Source of the DNA: Adiantum capillus-veneris
Taxonomy: Eukaryota > Streptophyta > Polypodiopsida > Polypodiales > Pteridaceae
Direction of reading: 5' to 3'
Length of the DNA stretch: 64,000 nt
NCBI GenBank assembly: GCA_014529385.2
Contig: CM043953.1
Coordinates: forward strand, 83,954,342-84,018,341
Made by a program: the position numbers and the translations under genes. The notes under the pieces are model-generated. The model ran no database searches. It saw nothing but the letters and a program-made list of their open reading frames with translations, and had not been told where the DNA came from. Shown one piece after another: positions 44,368 through 55,209 of this stretch (position 1 is the stretch's first letter; each line of letters starts with the position of its first letter).

Positions 44368-46760
44368 AAGTGATGCACTTCATAAAGCACAAAAAGTGCT
44401 TGAGTAAATTTCTATCTGGGATGTTATCTCTTGAAATGCACTATCTAAGATAAGCCCAACTTGACCAAGAAGCTCTGGGCTGTTTTTGTCCAAGCAAAGC
44501 TCTAGGCTGTTTTCCATAGATGGAGAGAGAGGGAATCTCTTTAAATGCAATCACGTACACTTGCACCTTGATGGCATGTAGCATTACACAACTACCTTGG
44601 TTGACATGTATGCCAAATGTGTGCCCACCTTGTCCAAGAATCTCTGGGCTATTTTCAGCGGATGCTACACAAGAAAACATGTAGGGAAAGATGCAATGAT
44701 TAGAGAAGTGCCAAGAAAGCAACATTATTTTCTACACAAGAAAACATGTAGAGGAAGAGTGCAATGCCTTGCTCAACATGTATGAAAACTAGGTGCACTT
44801 CATAAAGCACAAAAAGTTCTTGAGGAGATTTCTCTGCAGGATTTTGTCTCTTGGAATGCATTCGTTGTGGGATATGCCCAACTTGTCCAAGAAGCTCTGA
44901 GTTGTTTTTTATGGATGCCTCTTTAGGTGCAATCAATAGAGCAGCACTAAGAAAGCAGTAATATTAGCTGGCATAAGCAGGCATTGAGGAGAAGCATGCA
45001 ATATGTCCTCGATAAGCTTTGTGCCTACAATGTTGTCTCATGGAGTGCATTAATTCCACGATATGTCTAACTAGGTTAGGATCAGGAAGCTCTAGGTTTT
45101 GGCAGATTGAGAGGGAGGGCACCTCTCCAAATTCAATCACAAACACTTGCATCTTGAAAAAAATGTTTGAGGAGCTTCCTCGCACCGCTTAGACATGTGG
45201 GTTACCACATAAGTTCAAATGAATGGGTTCTTTAATTGACAAAGTCTCAAGATTTTAACAAGATCATATTAACATAAGGGGTTTTTTAATTGATTTTAGA
45301 GAAGAACCCATAATTTTGAAGAAAGAGGGGTTACTTTATTACATTAAGCATGTAAATAAAGGGGTTTCTTTAATACCCTTTGAACGCATGCTATATGAAT
45401 AGTTTCTTAAAGGTGCACCCTCAGAGAACTTCATGTGCATGATTTCATCCCTTGGAATGCACTGCTTGTGAGATATGCCAACGTGACCAAGAAGATTTGG
45501 CTTGTTTTTTGTGAACGCCAAGCAAGGGTGTCTCTCCAAATGCAATCAGCAGAGAGAGCAACAATATCTAGTACAGAAAAAACATGAATGGGAAGAGCAC
45601 AACACGTCCTTGACAAGCTTCATGTCCGCAATGTTGTCTCGTGGAGTGTATTGATTGCAGGATATGTCTAAAAGGATAAAGGTCAGGAAGATTTGTGTTG
45701 TTTTTAGTAGATGCAGAGAGAGAGCATCTCTCCAAATGCAATCACGTGCACTTGCACCTTGAAGGCATCTGGCATTACAGAATTGCCTCGGCGAGTAGCA
45801 CACAGAGTGCTTGAGGAGCTTCCTATCTAGGAGTTCGTCTCTAGGAATGCATGGATTGTGAAATATGCCCAACTTGTCCAAGAAGCCTTGTGCTATTTTT
45901 ATCGATAGATGCCAAGCGAAGGTGTCTCTCTAGATGTATTCAAGAGAGCACTACCAAGAAAGCAGTAATATTGGCTACACAAGCAAATATGGAGGGGGAG
46001 AGCACAACAGGTCCTTGACAAGCTTCTTGCCCGCAATGTTGTCTAATGGAGTGTATAGATTGCAGGGTATGTCCAACACGGTCAAGGTAAGGAATCTCTA
46101 GGCTATTTTCAATAGATTCAAAGAGAGGGCATCTCTCAAAATGCAATCACATACACTTGCTCCTTGCAGGCACATGTATTACACAAGTTGTTGATATGAG
46201 TAAAAGAAGTCATGATGATATTGTTAGTCAAGGGTTGTTGAAAGTGCTTTGCACTATCTTGGTTAACATGTAATGTATGCCAAATGTGATGCACTTCGTA
46301 AAGCACAAAAAGTGCTTGACGAACTTCCTATTTGGGTTTTTATCTCTTAGAATGCATTGATTGTGGGGATATTCCCAATTTGGCCAAGCTTAGGGCTATT
46401 TTTGGTGGATGCAAAGCAAGGGTGTCCCTTCAAATGCAATCACATTCTCTTGCATCTTGGAGTCAAGGGTTATGGTCAAGAAGCTCTCAATTGTTTTCAC
46501 TAAATGGAGAGAAAGGGAATCTCTCCAAATGCAATCAAATACACTTGCACCTTGAAGACATGTGGCATTTATTCACAAGATTATTATATGAGCAAAAGTA
46601 TTCACAATGATATTGTTAGTCAAGGGCTGTTGAAAGAAAATCTCGTACTCAGCACTGCGTTGGTCGACATGTATGCCAGATGTGGTGCACTTCATAAAGC
46701 AGAAAGTGCTTCAGGAAATTCATGTCTAGGATTTTGTCTCTTGGAATGTACTAAAATGAG
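44368..46760 (+). pseudogene. Degenerate PPR repeat region, right of G3
   Basis: Continues the PPR text broken at 13444. Recognisable pieces in mixed frames include KVLEE-type helices, VDMYAKCV (about 44605), NLVLSTALVDMYARCGALH (46635-46700) and DFVSWN-like strings. A block of about 100 bp with CTACACAAGCAAACAT-like sequence recurs near 44950, 45560 and 45960, also seen left of G3, so the PPR copies themselves were tandemly duplicated. Stops and frameshifts are frequent throughout. One stretch (45190-45420) lacks PPR similarity and is AT-rich. Confidence 0.78.
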
Positions 46761-46818
46761 CTACAAACTAAATAGAGAGAGAGGAGAGATAATCTATATA
46801 ATTGCGGAATGGGATAAA

Positions 46819-46824
<6 letters not shown>

Positions 46825-46865
<41 letters not shown>
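46825..46865. repeat. (GA)n microsatellite
   Basis: About 41 bases of GA dinucleotide repeats at the end of the PPR region. Confidence 0.95.
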
Positions 46866-46867
<2 letters not shown>

Positions 46868-47136
46868 ATTATCCATGAAAGGAGAGAAAATTAGAGTGGA
46901 ATAGAATTTTGTATATTGATTTGAGCTACAAATTAAATATATAGATAAGGAGAAAGGATGTCATCGTCTACGATCAAGAGAGAAAGACATCAAGCACGAG
47001 AGAACTATTATCCATGAAAAGAGAGCAAATTAGAGTTGAATACAAGTTTGTATATTAAAATGGGCTACAAATTAAATATATAGATAGGGAGAAAGAACGC
47101 CATCATCTATGAGCAAGAGAGAAAGACATCAAGCAC
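46866..47136. repeat. Two tandem copies of a ~132-bp unit
   Basis: 46866-46997 and 47005-47136 are similar along their length, from TTATTATCCATGAAA to AGACATCAAGCAC. A partial third copy is visible around 46753-46800. Confidence 0.8.
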
Positions 47137-47157
47137 ATCTCTCTCTCTCTCTATGTA

Positions 47158-47163
<6 letters not shown>

Positions 47164-47202
<39 letters not shown>

Positions 47203-47378
47203 CTTACTGTAAAGCTTATGTAGATAGTGTTGGCATGCCTAAACACCACTTGAAGCCTTACTGTTGTACCATTGGTAAGAGCGTGTGTGTGTGTAAGACT
47301 TACTGTAAAGCTTATGTAGATAGTGTTGGCATGCCTAAACACCACTTGAATCCTTACTGTTGTACCATTGGTAAGAGC
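47164..47378. repeat. (GT)n run and 96-bp tandem duplication
   Basis: A GT run at 47164-47197 is followed by TAAGACTTACTGTAAAGC at 47198. The whole unit, including a short GT run, is repeated from 47294 to 47378 with a single visible change. The near-identity indicates a recent duplication. Confidence 0.88.
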
Positions 47379-47509
47379 GAAGGAGGTCCACCGTAAACGG
47401 GTCGTGCAAACTAGTGTTTGTAATGCTAGTAGGAGTGTTTTATGGGTCCATTCATTAAAGGGCCTCATTGACTTTCTTACATTTTGTTTATAAATCCCTC
47501 TCTTTTTTT

Positions 47510-47981
47510 TAAACCAAAATAAGAGGGTTGAATTAAAGTAAGAAGCTGAAAAAAAATTACATCAGACTACCCAAGGAGTGGGTTACTGAGAAGATTACAA
47601 GGGGTTCGGTGACAAGAGTCGCACTAGTCAATAATCTATTTAGCAAAGCAGTATATGCTGGGGATATTTGAGCCTACTGAAATTCATTCGATACATTACA
47701 TATTGTCAATCTCAGTGTGTAGATGATCCACAAAGTCGCGGGTTGCTTCAAACCTCCTTTTACCAGTTCATGAATTTCAACAGCAATCTCTTGGACCCAG
47801 TCATGTGCAATGTTAATTGTCCCATTGTGAATGAGATGTTCCTGCACTTCAACATCCACCTTGGAATAGAACTCTGTTGCATCTTTTATTACTGCAATCT
47901 TGCTCCTGTATATCTTGTTTTGATCTATTTTCAGACTGGTATCTTGCACCTGGCAACCAGTAAATAAAACTTTCAAACTAG
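47510..47981 (-). pseudogene. 3' end of LINE ORF2, beyond the CACTA insertion
   Basis: The minus-strand frame encodes the usual C-terminal tail of plant LINE ORF2, with KIDQNKIYRSKIAVIKDA and DVEVQEHLIHNG. It ends at 47674-47676 and is followed by 3' UTR and the A-tract. It is cut off from the rest of ORF2 by CACTA. Confidence 0.7.
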
Positions 47982-48125
47982 CACTACAACAAAATAAGGT
48001 GTCATCGACGCAGATATCGACGCGGCGCGTCGCTATCCACGTCGTTGTGCAACCAGTCGCTATTTGCGACGCAGGTATAGACGTGTATAGAGACGCAGAT
48101 TGCCACACACATAGCGACGACCATA
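47982..48125. repeat. Left subterminal repeat region of CACTA
   Basis: Contains many copies, in both orientations, of a CGACGC / AGCGACG / GACGCAG-type motif, spaced 10-20 bases apart. In En/Spm elements such repeats are the binding sites of the TnpA-class protein. Confidence 0.85.
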
Positions 48126-48399
48126 ATAGAAAAAAAAATTCTTGGACAGAGGGCAGGTAGCCTGGCCTGTGTCCAGTTAAAAGATGGACACAGCCACAGC
48201 CAGACTTCCTACCCTCTACCCAAGAAAGCGAGCGGCACCAAAATATCAACCATGCTCCCGCGTGCAAAAATTTCGGCAGAGTTCCCTTTGTTTTTACATA
48301 AACTTTTCAAAAAAAACCATATCATGTATACGCCTCCTACATACTATCCATGTAGGATGTCACATGAGATTTAAGGCCAATGAAAGACAACCGTACCAA

Positions 48400-48605
48400 C
48401 TGAAAAGCATAACCATAACGAACCATAACCATAACTTAAAACTATAACCAGCTATAACCACTTTGATCAAAACCATAATGCAAATAACCATAACCATAAA
48501 CAAAATTAACAATAACCATAAGCATAACCAGAAAGAGAAACAATAACTGTCTATACAATGACAATGACAATAATCATAACCATAAGGAAAACAATAACTG
48601 TCTGA
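48400..48605. repeat. AACCATA-type short tandem repeats in CACTA
   Basis: Irregular repeats of ACCATAACCATA and variants (ACAATAACTGTCT appears twice). The region lies between the subterminal repeats and the end of the second gene. No coding sequence is seen. Confidence 0.8.
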
Positions 48606-48802
48606 ACACTAACTATTTGTACAAAAAAGAGACACAGAAGCGTGTCTGTGTCTCACAAAGCATATATATGAAATCTGGTCCACTAATGACTAGGCGTCGC
48701 AATCTGCACATAGGACAACTCACAAAATTAGTATTGATATTACTTCACATATACTGACTTAATTAAATCAACTTAGACATATTAACGTCTCATCTCAAGC
48801 GA

Positions 48803-49938
48803 TCAGCGAGACTGTAAGGCCTCCCAATCTACAAGCTCTCCTAAAGCTTCAAGATCATTCAGTACTTCATAGATACCTCTGCGATATCCATCTGACTCAT
48901 CCTCGCGTGTCGGAGCTCGATGCATCGCAAGATTCTGCGTTTATACAAAAATCAAAGTAATAAGAATACATGATTCATCGCGTTTTAAAAAACGCCATAG
49001 TTAAGATTGGATTAGAAACTCACAAACTCATAGCGAAAGGTGTCGAAGCCTCCACTGCCAAGATGAGATGTCCCCCTAGTCATCTGTCGTACCTGCGCGG
49101 CCTCACGCTGCTGTCTAAACCGCGTGGCCGTTGTCCGCTCATCCTCCCTGATCTGCAGCCACGTCTCGTATGGGATGCCGGAAGGCTTCGGCGAGCCGGT
49201 CCTGAAAGCCTTCCAAGCTGCATCTCGTCGATGTTTCAAGGTGTCCCGTGCAACACCCTTGATCCACCGCACTAGAACAACGGAAGAACCCGGAGCAGGC
49301 TGGTACTCTCTCAGGATGGTCTCCACTATGTAAGTGACTTTTTCTTTTTCTTGCTGATCCCAAGACGTCAGAATGCTGGTTGAAAACTGCAGCTCCACGA
49401 GTTGGCGAATCCGCTGTGGCATCTCAGTCCCGACTCTATCCATGTCAACAGAACCATCTCCCCGTACAGTATAGATCTTGGAGTCACTAGGATCATGTGC
49501 CCCCCAAGGTGTCCTAGGTGTGCCAAGAGGTGTGTCGAGAGGTGTGCCTGGGTAGAACGGGGGTCGTGAGCAAGGAGGGGTCGAAGCATCTGTGGACCCT
49601 CCTTCACAGCAACCACCACCTCCACCTGACGATTGCCGAGAACGGCGAGTGAGCTTGTGCTGCGGAGATGAGGACGTACCCGCCTCTGCCCCACCCCTAG
49701 GTGTTGAAGCAGCCGTGATGGGAGAAGAAGGCGTCGTACCCATAGGCGTCCTGAACCCTGTAGGCGTCCCCCCCCTAGGCATCGGACCCTCGGGTGTGAA
49801 TCCCAGAGGCGTAGTACCCGTGCCTCTCGCTACTCAGTACTGAGAAGCCTCTGCCATCTGAGCATGCGTCATCCGTGTAACGAAGCCCATGAATGCATCT
49901 GCACTCATGGAAGCGGGATCTGGAATCTCGTCTGCCAT
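48803..49938 (-). pseudogene. CACTA TnpA-like protein (Ptta/En/Spm family)
   Basis: ATG at 49938 opens MADEIPDPASMSADAFMGF. An in-frame TGA at 49836-49834 follows the Tyr codon, after which the frame stays open from about 49833. A Gly/Thr/Pro-rich segment precedes a domain with RRDAAWKAF, PYETWLQIREDE and the ending RGTSHLGSGGFDTF, which matches the Transposase_24 (Ptta/En/Spm) pattern. A probable intron (GTGAGT at 49023 to GCAG at 48935) joins TTT to AATCTTGCG in phase and adds 43 codons ending ALQSR. In maize En/Spm the analogous protein binds the subterminal repeats. The single stop (TGG to TGA is the simplest change) disables it. Confidence 0.8.
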
Positions 49939-50045
49939 ACTAAAGTCCTGCACAAAGAAAGTAAAATAAAGTGTCAAAACACAGTTGTTTAAATTAACTT
50001 TAAGCTTAATTTTAAATCAAAGTCTTCACACAAACACTTACAGGC

Positions 50046-53000
50046 CTAGGCCTCGACGAGTGAGGCATCATCGATAAGATCTTGCACCGTATCATCGTCT
50101 ATCTCTAATTGCAAACATAACTCTTCCCCAACTCGTTTTGGCAGATTGTCTTCATCCATTGCATCTTCATCTACAAGTGTCAATTCTGGCTCGTCTACGT
50201 CATCCCTCGTATATCTATCAGCTTCCTCTGCCATACCTTCGTCCATCTCATCTAATGTCACAGTAGTATGGACGTCGTCTGTCTGACTTTCCTCCAGGAG
50301 ATCTTGCCCTTCAAATACTTGTTTATTTCTTGGAGCAACCTGAACCACAAACCACCATTGTCGCTCTCGAGGGTCCGGTACAAAGACCACTTGCTCGCAA
50401 TGTTCGGGGAGAGCAAATGTGTCGCTCGCATCTGTCCAAATCTTTGTAGAATCTATTTGCACAAGTTTGTTTCCATCTCTACGTACCGTTGCATTGCGAC
50501 CAGAAGTAATCACCTTAAACCACTTCACATCCAACAAAAAAATCAAACCGCATGAAGCTTACTTTCAGGATATCTGACACCAGACCACAGTAATCCAGGT
50601 TGCTAGTGCTCTCATTCGTGTCTCTAGCACTGGCCTTGCTCTTCTGCATGAAACTAACCATTACCCCACTGTCAAACGTGTTTCTTCTGCTGTCAATTTT
50701 TTGTGTTCTGAAATGCTTTCCATGCGACCACAGTGCCATGTATGTATGATACTTCCAGTCACATCCAATAGCCAGCTCTTCCTCTTCTAGAGATATGGGT
50801 TCTCCGATCTGTCGAGCTGCTCTCACTGTTTTGTCCAACCATGCCATTGTAGGGAATTCAAGTAGAGGAGCGAGATAGTCTGGCAAGGGTAAGCCTCTAG
50901 TCGTTCGACTTCGCCTGAAATCCTGTCGCTCTAGATTGCGTCTCTCTTTCTCTTCTTCGTACCTTTCAAGCCATTTTTGCATCAGCGCTGAATTTAGTAT
51001 ACAGAACTTCATGATCTTTTCTCGCATAGCCAGGTTCATTTTCTTCGGCTCCCCTTGCCCTTGCGGCTCCTCTCCCACCAGTCTTGCATCCTCCTCATCG
51101 CTCCACAGTCGAGGCATTTCTGGGTCAGAAACGGATAGAAATTCGGTCGTCAATACAAGAGACTCTTGCACCAGCCATCCTTCTGCCATGCTCCCCTCTG
51201 GACACGCTTTTTGGCGAACAAAACCCTTAAGTGTTTTCATGAACCGCTCTAGAAAGAACATCCAACGGCTGTGGACTGTACCTGCCACTGCAACCTCATC
51301 TACTACATGGACGAGCAAGTGCATTTGGATAGTTAGGCAGCTCGTGGGTAGATACTTCTCAATCATGCAAACTGTCCCAATGGAGTTAGCCCTTGCGACT
51401 ACAATAGATTCCTCCCGTATCTCCTTGGAAGAGATCCACTGCACTAGCTCTGAAATCTTGTATATGCAGGTCCGCACTTCCTCCGTTAAACACCCCTTGA
51501 TCGCAATTGGAAGAATGAATTGCAAGAACTTATGCCAGTCGTGCGATTTCAACCCTGACAGTTGATCGTCACGGGTGAATGTTGTCTTGAGACATTGCAT
51601 ATATCCTGTTGGCGTCCTGAACTCTGAAATCACCCTTTTCACTTGTCGCTCTTCGTTTTTTAGCAATACCCATGGCGCTCTTGGAAGTTTTGTTTGACCA
51701 GCTGCATTGGTGAAAGGCCACAGCTCTGGCATCTTTCCAACCGTCTGCAAATCATCTCATGAAGCTCGATTGTCTTTCATTCCCATGATTGTCTTCCAGA
51801 GGAGCTCTCCCACATTCTTGAATATATGCATTGGATCCAGTAAATGGTTAATTAGTAGATCACCCCAGTACGGCAACGTATGGAGAATGGACAAACGTTT
51901 CATTCCTGGACCAGGTTGCCCCTCATGTTGCTCCCATCGGCGACGCCACTCTTGTACATGCATAGGACGACATTAGACGCGACCAAGCTGGCCTTTGCGC
52001 AAGTGATGGCCATCTGGAAGATAGTGGTGGTGGCCTTGATATATTGTCTTTCGAAGAGAGGTAGAATAGCGCACATCTAAAGACTGCCCGCAAATTGGAC
52101 ATGCATTGTATCCCGAAGTTGTTAGTCCTGCATATATCAAAGCATGAATCAGGCCAAGGCAAAGGGCTTGCGAATAGCGAGAATTTTGTAAATCAATAAC
52201 CATTACCAGAAGATTCTCCGTATCCTGGCCAATCATGCATAGTCCACATAAGAAGTCCATGGATCCTTGCATGTTGTTGTCCTACTGGTTCAACCGCATC
52301 TGCTATGTCGATCCCATGCCATAACTCTTGGAGCTCGTCAACTAGTGGAGCTAGATAAACATCCATGTTTTTTTCCTTGAACTTACCAGGTACAATCAAG
52401 CTTAAAATCAAATGACCCTTCTTGATAGCAAGCCACGGCGGGAGGTTGTAATTGATAAAGCACACAGGCCAAGTGCTCCATGACGAGCTTCTCAAGCCAA
52501 ATGGATTGACTCCATCCATTGCCATGCCCAAACGCAAATTGCATGGTTCACTCTTAAAATGTGGCAAGGTATCTTCAATGTGCCTCCAAGCCTTCGAATC
52601 AGCGGGAACCCTAAATGTTGCGTCAGTGGATCTATTCGTAGAATGCCACCGCATTAACTTTGCAATGGAACCACAATGAAACATGTTTTTTATCCTAGGA
52701 ATAATAGGGAAATGCCACAACACTTTAGCTGGCACTGTCTCGTCAACTGCATCTTGTTTGTAGCGCATTGCTCTTCACTTAGGACACGACAGACAATCTA
52801 CGAATTCATTGCGAAAAAGAATGCAATCATTTGGACATGCATGAATCTTGTTGTAGTCCAAGCCAATTGAGGTCAGAAGTTGCTTTGCGTCTGGCCTGGA
52901 GGGGGACATTTCATTGCCAGCCGGGAGAAGTTTCTCCGGCATGAACCTGTTTAAGCCACATTAAATTAAAAAGCTCTCCGAGCATATCACCGTTGCAATC

Positions 53001-53539
53001 GGAAAATCTCTTTTGTAAATTACGTACCTAAACAAAGAAGTGACGCTTGCATCTGACCACCCGTACACTGACTGAAGATTCAAAAACGCCACACAAGTAC
53101 GAAGCACAGATATTTTGGCGCCTTCATAGATTGGTTGACGTGCCAACTTCGTCAACATGTCTTCAGGAGATAAGCGCACGACTTCTGGTGCTGCTTCGTT
53201 CGCGTTCTCCTCGCTTATCTGAAAGAAGGCATCCAGCATCTCCTCCATGCCGTCGTCTTCTGTCTGTAAGCCCTTTTCTGCTTCCATCCGTGGCTCTATA
53301 TTGGTCGGATCTTCAAGAATAATCTTTTTTCTCTCTCTCTCAGATGTAGGTGCTATGTCGCGGAAATCAATGCCCATTCCATAGGAGTCATATCGCAGAT
53401 TCTGTACGGTTTCTCTAGCAAACTCTCCGTACTTGTGCACATGCTCATTACATATCCTACGCTTGCGCAGGATTTGATACTTGCAGAGCGTGCACGAGCA
53501 TGCAATCTTATCCTCCATGTTAGTTGATGACGTTGCCAT
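50046..53539 (-). pseudogene. CACTA transposase (TNP2/Transposase_21) with DUF4218 and DUF4216
   Basis: Exon 1 (53539-53028) begins MATSSTNMEDKIACSCTLC, a Cys/His-rich N-terminal domain like Transpos_assoc. Exon 2 (52946-52207) contains the TNP2 core, with KIHACPNDCILF and the hallmark MAMDGVNPFG. Exon 3 (52137-50046) carries HLLDPMHIFKN, the DUF4218 segment (LPTSCLTIQMHLLVHVVDE) and DUF4216 (VKWFKV, then WWFVVQ). Introns of 81 and 69 bp have GT/AG ends and splice in frame. Lesions: TGA at 52777-52775 where a Cys of a CPxC pair is expected, TAA at 51975-51973, TGA at 51759-51757 (an Arg CGA to TGA would explain it), and a one-base frameshift in the A7 run at 50536-50542. The intact protein would cut and join the ends. 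Confidence 0.88.
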
Positions 53540-53553
53540 CTACAATGATTATG

Positions 53554-53559
<6 letters not shown>

Positions 53560-53641
<82 letters not shown>
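53560..53641. repeat. (TA)n microsatellite upstream of the transposase ATG
   Basis: About 82 bases of uninterrupted TA, starting 20 bases upstream of the transposase start codon on the minus strand. Confidence 0.95.
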
Positions 53642-53643
<2 letters not shown>

Positions 53644-53685
53644 TCCTCACAATGTAAACTACCTCGCATTCTCTAGTCTTGCCCA

Positions 53686-53721
53686 ATCTCCGTACACCTC
53701 GGTCCAGAGGTGTACGGAGAT
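53686..53721. repeat. Perfect 15-bp hairpin in CACTA 5' region
   Basis: ATCTCCGTACACCTC (53686-53700), loop GGTCCA, then its exact reverse complement (53707-53721). No coding sequence overlaps it. Confidence 0.9.
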
Positions 53722-53859
53722 CAGGACCACCGGGTCAAAATCTCGTCTTTATTAGTCAAATCCTATATGGGTAGACACATATGTGCACTCCTAGGTGTAC
53801 ATGGCAATGCATGTAGCAGGCAAGACCCCTTTGCCTCTTTTAGTTCCATAGTTTTTTCT

Positions 53860-54175
<316 letters not shown>

Positions 54176-54179
54176 TCTC

Positions 54180-54555
54180 TAATGATCGAACGAGTGACTG
54201 ATCTAGAGAGATCTAGACGCCCACGACTGCGGAGGACTACACAACATCGACAGAGGCTGCATCAGAGGATCTAGCTAGGTCACTTTGGCTCGGCATGCAC
54301 AACGCCCGATCAGAGTACTGACCATGGAGGATATCTACCTATCCCAACTAGCTCGTTTAGCCGTTTAGTCCACACCCAGCAGTTTAGGATTCCATAATAT
54401 TTTATTTTGTCATCTTCTTACTCTGACTTTGTATCAGATCCATCACATTGTAACTTTCTTGTCTCATGTCTCATAGGTCACTTTGGCCTTTCGAAGACGT
54501 TAATATAACATTTCATTTCATTCTCTCTTTAATTTTAATTTCCTAAGCATACATT
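54180..54555. other. Non-coding CACTA internal segment
   Basis: Between two microsatellite blocks. I see no open frame or recognisable family. Confidence 0.5.
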
Positions 54556-54557
<2 letters not shown>

Positions 54558-54601
<44 letters not shown>

Positions 54602-54649
54602 CACACACACCTCTCTCTCTCTCTCTTTCCTACACACACACACACACAC

Positions 54650-54707
<58 letters not shown>

Positions 54708-54912
54708 TACACACACACACACATTTCTCTCTCTCTATTTCCTACACACACACACATACACACGTCTCTCTCTCTCTTTCCTCTACACACACACACACAC
54801 CCCGCTCTCTCTCTCTCTCTCTCTCTCTCTTTCCTACACACACACATCGTTCTCTCTCTCTCTCTCTTTCCTACACACACACACGATGTAGAGAGAGAGA
54901 GAGAGAGAGAGG
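54558..54912. repeat. CT / CA microsatellite block 2
   Basis: Alternating (CT)n and (CA)n runs joined by TTTCCTACACACA-like units repeated about seven times, ending in a (GA)n run at 54892-54911. Confidence 0.92.
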
Positions 54913-55028
54913 GGTTGGGGAGGGTGGAGATGGACATAATACCTGCGCAGCAGGTTTCGATCAAGACCCGAGCAGGCGAAAATGGCCCCTGTGCGCGGGT
55001 TTCGCTTTTTTCCCCCAATTTTTTTTGT

Positions 55029-55206
55029 GTTGCTGTACGCGTCGATATACGCGTGGAAAATAAAAGCCTTTCCACGCATATATCGACGCACACTGCGACG
55101 TGTATAGCGACGCGTATAACGACGCCCGCTAATGTCATCGATATACGCGTGGAAAAGCATGGCTGTCGATACATACGCGTCGATATCTTCATTTAGTGTT
55201 GTAGTG
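55029..55206. repeat. Right subterminal repeat region of CACTA
   Basis: Repeats of ACGCGTCGATA, TAGCGACGCG and CCACGCATA in both orientations, related to the left-end motifs. TATACGCGTGGAAAA occurs twice. Confidence 0.88.
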
Positions 55207-55209
55207 TAG

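Noticed and set aside
49012-49843. Plus-strand ORFs opposite the TnpA-like gene
   Set aside because: Shadow frames of a GC-rich coding strand; only the minus strand shows the Ptta/En/Spm motifs and splice sites.
50046-53539. Recoding of TGA as sense in the CACTA genes
   Set aside because: TGA is used as a normal stop elsewhere in the window, the lesions include a TAA and a frameshift, and single mutations explain each stop.
54535-55192. Minus-strand frames rich in Arg-Glu and Cys-Val repeats
   Set aside because: They are translations of (CT)n and (CA)n microsatellites inside the CACTA element and show no protein-like composition.
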